Notes: generated by a model not told the origin, from the letters alone. Shown: positions 8,178 through 16,488, counted from the first letter of the stretch. The stretch is DNA of 22,060 nucleotides from JAUIAI01 sp049680625 (GCA_049680625.1 JBAUID010000041.1:1-22060), one strand, 5' to 3'. A program made the numbers and translations.

Positions 8178-9263
8178 ATACGGAAACTCAGTAAACAGCT
8201 CTGGCCGAAAGTCCATGCCGTGACCAGGTCGGGACGGTGGGGTCGCGAAGCCGTTTACCGGTTGGTTCGGTTCAACCCACAGGTGATCACACCAGCCCAT
8301 GTTTTCCAGCCACGCCGGATTCGGTATCGACGCATTCAGATGGACGCTCAGTTCCGGAAACAAATGTGGCGCAATTTTGATACCTGCCCGGTGCGCATGC
8401 TCTGCAATTACCCGTAACTCGGTATAACCACCGCGCATGATGTCCGGCTGCAGGATCGGAATTTTTCCACTCTGAAAAAACGGTTTCAAGTCGTGATGGG
8501 TGAAGTGATTTTCTCCACCGACCACTGGTGTTTTAATGGCGTCTGCAACGGCGTGATAACCGTCAAAATCGTCAGCCATCACCGGCTCTTCCAGCCAGGC
8601 AATTTGATATTCATCCAGTTTGCGCCCAACAGCGATGGCCTCATCAACAGACCAGCCCTGGTTGACATCAACCATGATTTGAATGTCATCCCCCAGGGCC
8701 GCACGCATATCCCGCACGTTGGCAATATCTTCATCATGGGTAAAAACGTGGGCAACCTGCATCTTGATTGCTGAGTATCCCTGCTGAACAAAACGCTGCG
8801 CTTTGTCGATCATGCCATCATGGCCCAGGCCGCGAAAACAGCCGGAACCATATATCGGCAACGCGTCCGGTTGCCCGCCCCAAAGCGCCCACAGTGGTTT
8901 ACCCAGGTACCGGCCAAGTGCGTCCCAAAGCGCGATATCAATCGCCGACATACCCATGACGACAATCCCCATACGCCCCTGGGTAAAGGTTGAGCGCCAC
9001 ATTTTTTGCCACAAGGCAGTAACGTCATCTGCGTCACTCACATTCTGGCCAAGCAACAAGGGTTTCAACATCTCATGGATACAAGTATCCATAGTACGCA
9101 GGCCGCCACCCAGAGGGTGCAAATGCCCGGTGCCGACAACACCGGATGCCATTTCAATTTCGACAACAAGTAAGTCGATATTGTTGACCTCGATAAACCC
9201 GGTCTGAGGCGGATCGGTGAAGGGAACCGACAACAAGTGGGTACGAATCTCTTTAATCAGCAC
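8169..9263 (-). CDS. Enolase-superfamily (mandelate racemase/muconate lactonizing group) enzyme, first copy
   Basis: 364 residues with the N-terminal capping domain and C-terminal barrel of the MR/MLE group. Metal ligands are D199 (MVDVN), E225 (WLEEP) and E251 (GGENH). The acid-base His300 (IAPHLF) and its partner D274 (QPDIMRGG) are present, as in the mandelate racemase subgroup. The usual second Lys of the K-x-K pair is replaced: K167-M-Q169. Such enzymes abstract a proton next to a carboxylate, commonly as sugar-acid dehydratases or racemases; the substrate is unknown. The frame also opens at GTG 9269, but AGGA (9273-9270) is six bases from GTG 9263, so 9263 is chosen. It stands just downstream (on its strand) of an IS6 remnant. 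Confidence 0.9.
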   Translation of the reverse strand: MLIKEIRTHLLSVPFTDPPQTGFIEVNNIDLLVVEIEMASGVVGTGHLHPLGGGLRTMDTCIHEMLKPLLLGQNVSDADDVTALWQKMWRSTFTQGRMGIVVMGMSAIDIALWDALGRYLGKPLWALWGGQPDALPIYGSGCFRGLGHDGMIDKAQRFVQQGYSAIKMQVAHVFTHDEDIANVRDMRAALGDDIQIMVDVNQGWSVDEAIAVGRKLDEYQIAWLEEPVMADDFDGYHAVADAIKTPVVGGENHFTHHDLKPFFQSGKIPILQPDIMRGGYTELRVIAEHAHRAGIKIAPHLFPELSVHLNASIPNPAWLENMGWCDHLWVEPNQPVNGFATPPSRPGHGMDFRPELFTEFPYRG

Positions 9264-9378
9264 ATGCACTCCTGATAGGGCATTGTCACCTTATTTCGTT
9301 TCGTCACGAAAAACAAGCCTCGCCACGAGTTCGAGACGCAAGGGGCCTGACAAGTTAATTCAATTCCACGAAAACCTA

Positions 9379-9795
9379 CTAACCGCATCGCTGATCACGC
9401 TGTTGCGCATGCCCTTGTCTCGAACGCTCGCGTCGACAATTGTCGCTAGCCAGGCGCCGAAATGGCGTCGCGCTTCTTTTGGATGAACACATCGACAATT
9501 TCGCCATCTTGATCCACGGCACGCCACAAACAGCGTTGTTCTCCGTGAATCTCGACGAACACTTCATCCAGGTAGAACGTATCACCATATCCATGGTGCC
9601 GACGCTTAAGGCGCCTGGCGTACTTCGGGCCAAACTTGTTGCACCAAAGTCGGATCGACTCATAACTGATGACAATACCGCACTCCGACAATAGGTCTTC
9701 GATATCACGATGACTGAGGTTCAAGCGATACTAGTGCCAAACAGCATGCTGGATGATTTCGGACGGAAATCGATGGCGTTTATTCTGCTTTTTTT
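9379..9795 (-). pseudogene. IS6-family transposase remnant A (N-terminal half, nonsense and frameshift)
   Basis: Minus-strand translation gives RFPSEIIQHAVW, then a TAG stop where copy B has Tyr (YYRF), then NLSHRDIEDLL, SYESIRLWCNKFGPKYARRL, GYGDTFYLDEVFVEIHGEQR and AVDQDGEIVDVF. These are characteristic of IS6/IS26-type DDE transposases, and the first catalytic Asp lies in YLDEVF. After the RRD-like motif KKRDA the frame closes at 9446; a shifted frame (ATPFRRLAS) continues to 9379 before homology is lost. The second Asp and Glu regions and the C-terminus are missing, so the gene is dead. No clear terminal inverted repeats or target duplication were found. Confidence 0.85.
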
Positions 9796-9848
9796 TGGCG
9801 CACGCTTCGGTCTATTGTCGCTTAGGCACTGTTAATTTGTCAGTACCC

Positions 9849-11645
9849 TCAGGCGATGTGATGCACCTCTTGTAAACCGTAAACCGGGGTTGGGATGCCC
9901 TCCATTCTGGCCTTGATTTGTTGGCTCAGGTACATCGAGTAGTGTCGTGACTGATGCAGATTGCCACCATGGAACCATAAACCTGGCTGCTGGGTCGGTT
10001 TCCACATGTTGCGCAGTTCACCTTCCCATGGTCCCGGATCCTTGGTGGTATCTGACCCCATGCCCCATACCTTGCCAACCTTGTCGGCAACATCCTGGCT
10101 GATCAGCCGTGCGGCCCAACCGTTCATTGAGCTATAACCGGTGGCAAAGATGACAACATCAGCCGGCAGTTCCGTACCATCGGCAAGTACAACACCGTTC
10201 TTCGAGATCTTTTCGGTCTGACCTGTTTTTAGCTTGATCTTGCCATCGGCAATCAGTTCCGATGCACCCACATCAATGTAGTAGCCCGAACCGCGTCGCA
10301 GGTATTTCACGAACAGACCGCTGTCGTCTTCGCCAAAGTCCAGCATGAACCCTGCTTTTTCCAACCGGTCATACAGGTCCTTGTCCCGCTCCTTCATCTC
10401 GGCGTAAACCGGCACTTGTAAGGTGGGCAGGATGCGGTAAGGCAAGGACGCAAAAATCATGTCGGCCATATGGGTGGTTACACCATTGGCCACGGCTTTT
10501 TCCGAGTACAGGGCACCAAGGGCGAGATCCATTAGCGTCTCTGACCTGGCAATGTGTGTAGAGGAGCGTTGTATCATCGTGACATCGGCACCGCTTTCCC
10601 ACAGGTCAGCGCAAATGTCGTGGGCAGAGTTATTCGAACCAATCACGACAGCGCGCTTGCCAGCGTACGGATCGCCACCGGGGTGTTTGGACGAATGATG
10701 AATATCGCCCTCAAAATCATCAGTACCCGGAATGTCAGGTATGTTGGGTACGGCAGACATGCCAGTGGCCAGCACCAGTTGTTTTGGCTTGAGCGTAACC
10801 GGTTTACCTTCGCGGATTACCTCCACCGTCCATTCGCCGCTGGCTTCATCGTAGCTCGCGCTTTTACACTCGGTTGAACCCCAGTAATTCAGCTCCATAA
10901 TCTTGGTATATGACTCTAACCAGTCACCAATCTTGTCTTTAGGCGCAAAAACCGGCCAGTGATCTGGGTAAGGCAGGTACGGCAAGTGGTCGTACCAGAC
11001 AGGGTCATGCAAACAGAGTGACTTGTACCGGTTGCGCCAACTGTCTCCGGGGCGCGGATTTTTTTCAACAATAATGGTTGACACGCCGAGCCGCCGCAAA
11101 CGTGCACCCAGGCCAATGCCGCCCTGTCCGCCGCCGATAATGACGCAGTAGGGCTGCTCGGAGTAACCCAGGTTTTTCGCCTCGGCTTCCCGGCTTTCTT
11201 TCCAGGTCTGACGCTCCCTGCTGGCACCGTGCTCCACGCCCTTGGGTCGGTTTGCGCCTTTCGCTTCTTCGAAGCCCTTCAGTTCGTACTGGGTCGTCAG
11301 TAAGGTCCATGCCTGGTTGTCAGCATTCAGGCGCAGGTGCCCTTCACCGCGACCAGCCGTTGTCTCAAAGCGAATCCAGGCTTCGGTAATGCCATCAGCG
11401 GCGGTCGCATCGCCTTCTCTCTGCCAATTGCTGGGTTGTATATTTGGCAACGTGGCATCAAGCATCGCGACGATATCGTCGCGACCCTCCATCGTCTTCA
11501 GGTTCCAGGTAAACGATACAAAGTCTCGCCAGTAACTCTCGTCAGCGAACAGCTGGGCCGCGGCTGCCGCGTCCCTGGCGCCCAGCGCCGTGTCGAAATC
11601 TGCCAGCCAGCGATCAACCATTGCATTGGGATTGTCAGCACCCAT
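9849..11645 (-). CDS. FMO-like flavin-dependent monooxygenase with N-terminal NTF2/SnoaL-like domain
   Basis: 598 residues. Residues about 8-125 have the pattern of an NTF2/SnoaL-like cone domain (VDRWLADFDTALGARDAAAA, then GRDDIVAML). From about 165 follows a flavoprotein monooxygenase: the FAD motif G171-G-G-Q-G-G176 and the glycine of RPGDSWRNRY at about 198-207. The second nucleotide-binding site is V-I-G-S-N-N-S-A at about 334-341, less canonical than GxGxxG. FATGY near residue 495 is typical of this class. Such enzymes use NADPH and O2 to hydroxylate or oxygenate small molecules, including Baeyer-Villiger and YUCCA-type reactions; the substrate is unknown. ATG 11645 has GGAG seven bases upstream. 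The gene is flanked by IS6 remnants A and B. Confidence 0.9.
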   Translation of the reverse strand: MGADNPNAMVDRWLADFDTALGARDAAAAAQLFADESYWRDFVSFTWNLKTMEGRDDIVAMLDATLPNIQPSNWQREGDATAADGITEAWIRFETTAGRGEGHLRLNADNQAWTLLTTQYELKGFEEAKGANRPKGVEHGASRERQTWKESREAEAKNLGYSEQPYCVIIGGGQGGIGLGARLRRLGVSTIIVEKNPRPGDSWRNRYKSLCLHDPVWYDHLPYLPYPDHWPVFAPKDKIGDWLESYTKIMELNYWGSTECKSASYDEASGEWTVEVIREGKPVTLKPKQLVLATGMSAVPNIPDIPGTDDFEGDIHHSSKHPGGDPYAGKRAVVIGSNNSAHDICADLWESGADVTMIQRSSTHIARSETLMDLALGALYSEKAVANGVTTHMADMIFASLPYRILPTLQVPVYAEMKERDKDLYDRLEKAGFMLDFGEDDSGLFVKYLRRGSGYYIDVGASELIADGKIKLKTGQTEKISKNGVVLADGTELPADVVIFATGYSSMNGWAARLISQDVADKVGKVWGMGSDTTKDPGPWEGELRNMWKPTQQPGLWFHGGNLHQSRHYSMYLSQQIKARMEGIPTPVYGLQEVHHIA

Positions 11646-11838
11646 CTATTGTCTCCGTTGATATCTCGTTTTTAGTCAGGAGAGCATCTACCTGACCGAT
11701 CTGGAAGTCAATAAACGCAACGGGAAATCTGGAAACGGGCGATGAGCATTCGATATTGAAAAAACACCGTTCCGGCCGACCCGGTTTATCCGGGTGATAA
11801 TTTTCCGGGGTGGCAGCATCGGCACCACAATTGCAGTT
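11646..11838. other. Intergenic stretch upstream of flavoprotein gene
   Basis: Leader of the flavoprotein gene on the minus strand, including its GGAG ribosome site near 11653-11656, then about 150 bases with no gene or clear promoter. It ends where IS6 remnant B begins. Confidence 0.4.
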
Positions 11839-12253
11839 TTAGGGTATTGACAGGTTGACCGATACCGTCAAAGGTTTCCCTTCAAAGACTGGCAACGATG
11901 CGGTAACAACTGTCCATGTCGCAAAAGCACGCGCTCGCATTTCTCATTTCTCATTTCTCATTTCTCGGTAATTCTTTGCTGATGTAAGGTGGCGACCGAG
12001 GTTGAACAGATTGTGCACGGCGGCATGAACGGTCAAGAATCTCTGGGCCTGTCGGTGTGATTTGAATCGGCGCATACCCCGTTCCCGTACACGGGTTGGT
12101 TGGTGTCAGAGTTCCGCGCAATTATCGGCGTACTTTGATGTGTCATGAATCGATTCGGAACAGGTCTTCGATATCACGATGACTAAGGTTGAATCGATAG
12201 TAAAGCCAAACGGCATGCCGAATGATTTCGGATGGAAACTGATAGCCTTTGTA
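11839..12253 (-). pseudogene. IS6-family transposase remnant B (internal deletion, stops, 7-base repeat)
   Basis: Minus-strand translation begins YKGYQFPSEIIRHAVWLYYR, FNLSHRDIEDL, then jumps directly into ESIHDTSKYADNCAEL. About 130 central codons with the catalytic core are deleted, and the frame changes at the junction. A TGA follows AEL, then HQPTRVRERGMRRFKSHRQA, QRFLTVHAAVHNLFNLGRHL and TSAKNYREMR, which are the C-terminus of IS6 transposases. A four-fold 7-base repeat then introduces another stop. Weak homology with copy C (LPVFEG, SVNLSIP) continues to a TAA at 11841-11839. The element is non-functional. Confidence 0.85.
11939..11966. repeat. Four tandem copies of ATTTCTC inside IS6 remnant B
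   Basis: Units at 11939-11945, 11946-11952, 11953-11959 and 11960-11966 are identical. The homologous position in IS6 remnant C (around 16379-16386, opposite strand) has a single unit, so three extra units were added here. The 21 added bases keep the phase but create an in-frame TGA. Confidence 0.9.
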
Positions 12254-12430
12254 CAGACTTCAGGATCTGCTCATTACCCATTGTCACTTATTTGCCATCA
12301 GCTTATCAGTACGTTTCCAGAAATACGCGGAGATCCTGGCCGCGATAGATCGTGCCAGTGCCGTTGAATTTGAGGCAATATCGCTGATGGTGAGAAAGCC
12401 CAACCGATTTTTTTGCAGGGACAACAACCA
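12254..12430. other. Leader region of SnoaL-like gene, possible fragment of a coding sequence
   Basis: Between IS6 remnant B and the SnoaL-like gene. One plus-strand frame reads RFQKYAEILAAIDRASAVEF at about 12310-12370. This faintly resembles the C-terminal helix of FCD/GntR regulators, but it is too short to assign. The ribosome site AGGGA of the next gene is at about 12417. Confidence 0.25.
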
Positions 12431-12805
12431 ATGTCAGATACCGTAACACACGATTTCCTCGATGCTTTTGCCCAGGCCTGGAACCGGCATGACGCGTCCG
12501 GCATCGCGTCAATGATGACCCCGGACGCCGTCATGCAGCTCTCGTTCGGACCGACTAAGGCAGGGATAACATATACCGGTCATGACGAAATCATTGCCGG
12601 GGCCAATTTTGTGTTTGCCCAAATGCCGGATGTGCAGTGGTTGGAGCCGCATCATGTCATTGCCGGAGACCGTGGCATATCGCAGTGGGTGCTGGTGGCG
12701 ACCGGGCCAGATGGTCAGCGCATCGAAACCAATGGCTGTGACGTGTTTACCTTTCGGGGCGGGTTGATTGCGGTGAAGGATACGTATCGGAAGAATGTTG
12801 TCTGA
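12431..12805 (+). CDS. SnoaL/NTF2-like small protein
   Basis: 124 residues. Sequence features fit a cone-shaped NTF2/SnoaL-like fold: an N-terminal helix DFLDAFAQAWNRHDASGIAS, the MMTPDAVMQL strand, GHDEIIAGA helix, and the final strands DVFTFRGGLIAVKDTYRKN. Members include polyketide cyclases, isomerases, dehydratases and ligand-binding proteins without activity, so no reaction is assigned. Start: an in-frame TTG at 12413 exists, but the ATG at 12431 with AGGGA upstream is preferred. It precedes a second enolase-superfamily gene by 84 bases in the same direction and is probably co-transcribed with it, which hints at a shared small-molecule pathway. Confidence 0.82.
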   Translation: MSDTVTHDFLDAFAQAWNRHDASGIASMMTPDAVMQLSFGPTKAGITYTGHDEIIAGANFVFAQMPDVQWLEPHHVIAGDRGISQWVLVATGPDGQRIETNGCDVFTFRGGLIAVKDTYRKNVV

Positions 12806-12889
12806 TGGCGGCGCCCCAATTCAACAGCGCTATGCCTGCTTGCTATGGCAGGACAAACCAACCCCGAGTTTACTGAAGGAATCGCCCCA

Positions 12890-14029
12890 ATGAAAATTGC
12901 CGACATAACCGCCATCCCGGTTTCTTTCCCGATTCCCGAAGACGGTGCCGTCACCCTGGGTATCGGGCGTACCGTGAAACGCGATGGTGTTTTGGTCAAG
13001 GTCACCACCGACGACGGGCTGATCGGCTGGGGCGAATCGCATGCCGGCCGCGCACCGGGTGCGGTGGCACAACTGGTCAACACCACTCTGCGTTCACTGG
13101 TGCTTGATATGCCAGCCGACGCGGTGGTTGATGTCTGGCAGCGCATCTACAAGATGCAACTGGCCAGCCACGGCCTGGGTGCGGGCACGGCAATTGCCAT
13201 GAGCGGCATCGACATGGCGCTTTGGGACATCAAGGGCAAGGCGGCGGGGCAGCCGCTGTACCGATTGCTGGGCGGATCAAACAAAGCCATGCCGGCCTAC
13301 GCCGGCGGCATCTCGCTGGGTTACCAGCCGCCGGCACAGTTGGCTGACGAAGCGCGCGGCATGGTCGAACGCGGATACCGTGCGCTGAAACTTCGGCTCG
13401 GTGACACTGCCGCCAATGACATCGCCCGCGTGATAGCCGTGCGTCAAGCACTGGGCGATGAGATCGATATCCTGACCGATGCCAATGCCGCCTACGAGCT
13501 GGCCGATGTCCGCCGCGTGATGCCCGCGCTCGACGAAGCCCAGGCCGGCTGGCTCGAAGAGCCATTCGCGCCGCACGACTGGCGCCGCTACCAGCAGGCA
13601 GCCAGCTATGGCCGAACACCGCTGGCCGCCGGTGAAAACCACTACACGCGCTTCGAGTTCGTGCCGCTGTTCGAGCAGGCCGTGGTGTCGGTCATCCAGC
13701 CCGATCTGTCCAAGACGGGCGGCATCACCGAAGGCATGCGCATCGCTGCCATGGCCGGTGCCATGAAACTGAAGATCAACCCGCACACCTCCCTGACCGG
13801 CCTGAACACCGCGAGCTGTCTGCACTACCTGTGCGCAATCGACAACCCGGGCTACTTTGAAGCCGATCTGTCCCGGTTCAACCCTCTGCGCGATCAGCTA
13901 TGCGATTGGCAGGCCGAGGTGTCCGGTGATGGCACCGTGCAGCCGCCGGATGGACCCGGGTTGGGTGTGAACATCGATGAGGCGATGCTGAAGGAGTTTC
14001 CGCTGATTGATGGGCCGGGATACGTTTGA
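12890..14029 (+). CDS. Enolase-superfamily (mandelate racemase/muconate lactonizing group) enzyme, second copy
   Basis: 379 residues. Metal ligands are D197 (LTDANA), E223 (WLEEP) and E249 (AGENH). The acid-base pair D272 (QPDLSKTGG) and His299 (INPHTS) is present. The K-x-K motif reads K167-L-R169. The cap residues 15-60 differ entirely from the first copy, so the substrates probably differ. It is likely a sugar-acid dehydratase or related enzyme. An in-frame ATG at 12845 exists, but GAAGGA (12875-12880) lies nine bases before ATG 12890, which also gives the normal family N-terminus MKIADITAIPV. Third codon positions look clearly richer in G and C than in neighbouring genes, which may mean later acquisition. 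It is bordered by IS6 remnant B and an IS110 remnant. Confidence 0.9.
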   Translation: MKIADITAIPVSFPIPEDGAVTLGIGRTVKRDGVLVKVTTDDGLIGWGESHAGRAPGAVAQLVNTTLRSLVLDMPADAVVDVWQRIYKMQLASHGLGAGTAIAMSGIDMALWDIKGKAAGQPLYRLLGGSNKAMPAYAGGISLGYQPPAQLADEARGMVERGYRALKLRLGDTAANDIARVIAVRQALGDEIDILTDANAAYELADVRRVMPALDEAQAGWLEEPFAPHDWRRYQQAASYGRTPLAAGENHYTRFEFVPLFEQAVVSVIQPDLSKTGGITEGMRIAAMAGAMKLKINPHTSLTGLNTASCLHYLCAIDNPGYFEADLSRFNPLRDQLCDWQAEVSGDGTVQPPDGPGLGVNIDEAMLKEFPLIDGPGYV

Positions 14030-14156
14030 GTCGTAAATTTTCCCGGATGATCTTTCGAAAGGGCAGGCCTTGACCAGCCCTGGCGATTAAGACACCTGCA
14101 TTGCCTTGCTCATCCGGGCGTTGAATACGAAGGGACTTTCCAAATTGGTCAGTAAC

Positions 14157-14635
14157 AAACGGCGTGCATCAATCGTATTCGGGGTCTGTTGGCCGAGTTC
14201 GGATTGGTGTTTCCACAGAGCCCAAGGCAGCTACCTGTGGTACTGACCGATCTGATAGAGGACGCGAGTAATGACTTGTCGGACCTGGCGCGTCTAACCA
14301 TTCAAGAAACGCAAAGTCATTGGCGTTACCTGGACGAACGCCTCAATTGATGTGACCAACGTATTGCCGTACACCTGAAGGAAGACGAGGTGGCCAAGCA
14401 GGCGATGAAGCTGTTTGGCGTCAGTCCGGTAACGGCCTCGGTAGTTGTCGCAACAGTGAGTGACCTGAAGCAGTTCTATAACGGTGCTCAGTTCGGTGCC
14501 TGGATTGGTCTGACGCTTCGCCGGCACTCCAGCCGTGGGAAGAACAACTTGAGCGGTATCACGAAGCGCGGTGACACGTATCTGCGAACGTTATTGATAC
14601 AAGGGGCCAAAGCCGCTGTCCACCCGAATCGATAG
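14157..14635 (+). pseudogene. IS110-family transposase remnant (C-terminal half, nonsense codon)
   Basis: The plus-strand frame reads TACINRIRGLLAEFGLVFPQ, then DLARLTIQETQSHWRYLDER, a TGA at 14348-14350, then the conserved C-terminal domain: GVSPVTASVVVATVSDLKQF, GAQFGAWIGLTLRRHSSRGK and GITKRGDTYLRTLLIQGAKA. These are hallmarks of the transposase_20 domain of IS110/IS1111 elements. The N-terminal RuvC-like DEDD domain is missing, the frame shifts around 14157, and it ends early at 14635. The following 200 bases (14636-14841) hold no gene. They include GTTGACAAGAGGGAAAGTCC (about 14758-14777), which may be the element's non-coding tail. Confidence 0.85.
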
Positions 14636-14841
14636 TGACAGTGTAAATAGATCGATATCAAGTCGGTACTTCATTGCAAGACGACGTTTCGCAATGCTTG
14701 GAGTGACAATAATCGAGTTATCCAATGAACAAGCACTGAAACTTCACCAACTACAATGTTGACAAGAGGGAAAGTCCGTATAGACAATGCCCCTGAGTAG
14801 TTTCATTAAGGGCTTATAACACGCAATCTGTCCATTCAAAC

Positions 14842-16080
14842 TTAGCGCACCGCGAACAAGTCACCGCGCGGCCATTGCTTTGTCTGGCGGACGATCCGAA
14901 ACATTTCACGGGTAAATTCTTTATACAGGCTTCGGCCTGCCGGCAATCGCTGGTTAAACATCGCGGCCCAGACAATCCCGGTATTGGTGCGCATCATTAA
15001 CGCTGCCGCGCCTGAGTTGGAAGCGCCGTTGTGCCAGGCGTGTACGCCGTCAGACTTTTGTTGAACGCGTAAACCCAGGCCGTACCAGAACCCTTTCCGG
15101 TTCTTCGGGAAGTACTGCTGCTCGACCATTCGGGCCATGGAGCGCTTGTCAAGAACGCCAGGCTGGCGCATCCCGTCGATATGATTCATAAACCGAACCA
15201 CATCCCGGCTCGATGCAATCCAGGCACCGGCGCCGCCCCATCCCTGGATATGGCGACCCGCATAGGGAAACGGGCCAGGTGGGTGCTCTTCCAGAACGGA
15301 TCGCACCAGTGCCCGGCCTGGCAGATCGTAGTAAGTCACCTCATCGGGCCTGGCGTTCGATTCAAGCGTGCCACCCAATTGCATTGACACAATGCCAATC
15401 GGCTTGAGCAATTCATCTTGCACAAATTTTTCGTATGATTTGCCGCTGATCCGTTCGATTATCAGGCCCAGCAGCGCATACCCGTAGTTTGAGTATTTGA
15501 ACTGCGTGCCAGGTGGATGCATCAGTGGCTGCGTTTGCATGAAGCCGGCAACCTGTTCGAAGGAAGGGGGGTGTTTGGCAGCAAACAAACGGCTGATTTT
15601 TCTCGAAACCGGCGGTTGCATCGGCGAGGTGATGCGACCCTGTGCGTTGTAAATCTCCTGACCGCTGCTGTGCCGCAGCAGGTCTTGGACGGTAATCTGT
15701 TTGATCCGGGGATTGATCCGATGTCCCGGCGGAATCGGTAGCCTGCCGATGATTGAATAGACTGGGGTATCGAGACGCAACTTGCGTTGCTCCACCAGTT
15801 TCATGATCGCAGCGGCTGTGAACGGTTTTGATACGCTGGAAATACGAAACAGTGACTTCGGGCTGACCGGTGTGCGCTTTTGCTTGTCTGCCAGGCCGAA
15901 ACCTTTGGAGTAAATCAACCTTCCGCTGAACGAAACTGATAACGACCCACCGGCAATATCATATTTGCCAAGCAGCGACTCCATCAGGCGATCAAATTGT
16001 CTGGTCTGAGCCGTTGTCTCGGGGCTGCCCGCCAACATGGCAAGGGCAACGACCAAATGAAGTTTAGATATCAACCGCAC
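14842..16080 (-). CDS. Exported serine hydrolase of the beta-lactamase class C / penicillin-binding-protein-like family
   Basis: 412 residues. A signal peptide (MRLISKLHLVVALAMLAGSP, cut near TTAQ) precedes a serine beta-lactamase-like domain. The catalytic motif is S82-V-S-K85, the second motif Y196-S-N198, and the third a HNG segment (WHNGASNSGAAA) in place of KTG, as in class C-like esterases and D-aminopeptidases. It therefore probably acts in the periplasm as an esterase or peptidase rather than a true beta-lactamase. The frame is open to GTG 16206, but GTG 16080 has GGA six bases upstream and gives a proper signal peptide, so it is chosen. The upstream flank is an IS6 fragment, so its original promoter may have been replaced. 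Confidence 0.87.
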   Translation of the reverse strand: MRLISKLHLVVALAMLAGSPETTAQTRQFDRLMESLLGKYDIAGGSLSVSFSGRLIYSKGFGLADKQKRTPVSPKSLFRISSVSKPFTAAAIMKLVEQRKLRLDTPVYSIIGRLPIPPGHRINPRIKQITVQDLLRHSSGQEIYNAQGRITSPMQPPVSRKISRLFAAKHPPSFEQVAGFMQTQPLMHPPGTQFKYSNYGYALLGLIIERISGKSYEKFVQDELLKPIGIVSMQLGGTLESNARPDEVTYYDLPGRALVRSVLEEHPPGPFPYAGRHIQGWGGAGAWIASSRDVVRFMNHIDGMRQPGVLDKRSMARMVEQQYFPKNRKGFWYGLGLRVQQKSDGVHAWHNGASNSGAAALMMRTNTGIVWAAMFNQRLPAGRSLYKEFTREMFRIVRQTKQWPRGDLFAVR

Positions 16081-16239
16081 GATTTTTCCGCAAAAAAATT
16101 GCCTGCTGGGGAGTGCTGGCACATTAGTGGTATAAGTAACGGTAGCACGATGCGCCAGTATTACCTTGTAGCCGGAACTTTGACTGGCGCCCGGAGGTGT
16201 TGTCACTTTATTTCGTTTGACTGCGGGTATCGTGTTCTC

Positions 16240-16488
16240 GCATCAACCAACACGTGTTCGGAAACGGGGCAGGCGCCGATTTAAGTCGCACCAACAGGCC
16301 CAGAGATTCTTGACCGTTCATGCAGCCGTGCACAATCTGTTCAACCTCGGTCGCCACCTAACTTCGGCAAAGAATTACCGAGAAATGCGAGCGCGTGCTT
16401 TTGCGGCACGGGCATACGCTACGGCTTTATTACCAGTCTATGAAGGCAGACCTCGGGCGGCATCGGTTAAATTATCGATACCGGGCAT
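16240..16488 (+). pseudogene. IS6-family transposase remnant C (C-terminal end only)
   Basis: Plus-strand translation SHQPTRVRKRGRRRFKSHQQ, AQRFLTVHAAVHNLFNLGRH, LTSAKNYREMRARAFAARAY, then LLPVYEGRP and SVKLSIPG. It starts at the residue after the expected catalytic Glu region, so all catalytic residues are missing. Positions 16289-16387 are an inverted, nearly identical copy of 11959-12057 in remnant B. The rest of 16081-16559 has no gene; the last bases carry the ribosome site of the following gene (GGA at about 16550). Confidence 0.85.

Noticed and set aside
9826..9844. GGCACTGTT, similar to IS6 terminal repeats, near remnant A
   Set aside because: Its orientation points away from the transposase fragment and the rest of the repeat does not match; treated as chance.
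13277..13825. Open frame of 182 codons on the minus strand
   Set aside because: Antisense to the second enolase-superfamily gene, whose G/C-rich third positions keep this frame open; the translation shows no domain.
14061..14082. Hairpin GGGCAGG/CCAGCCC after the second enolase-superfamily gene
   Set aside because: One internal mismatch and no T run; not enough to call a terminator.
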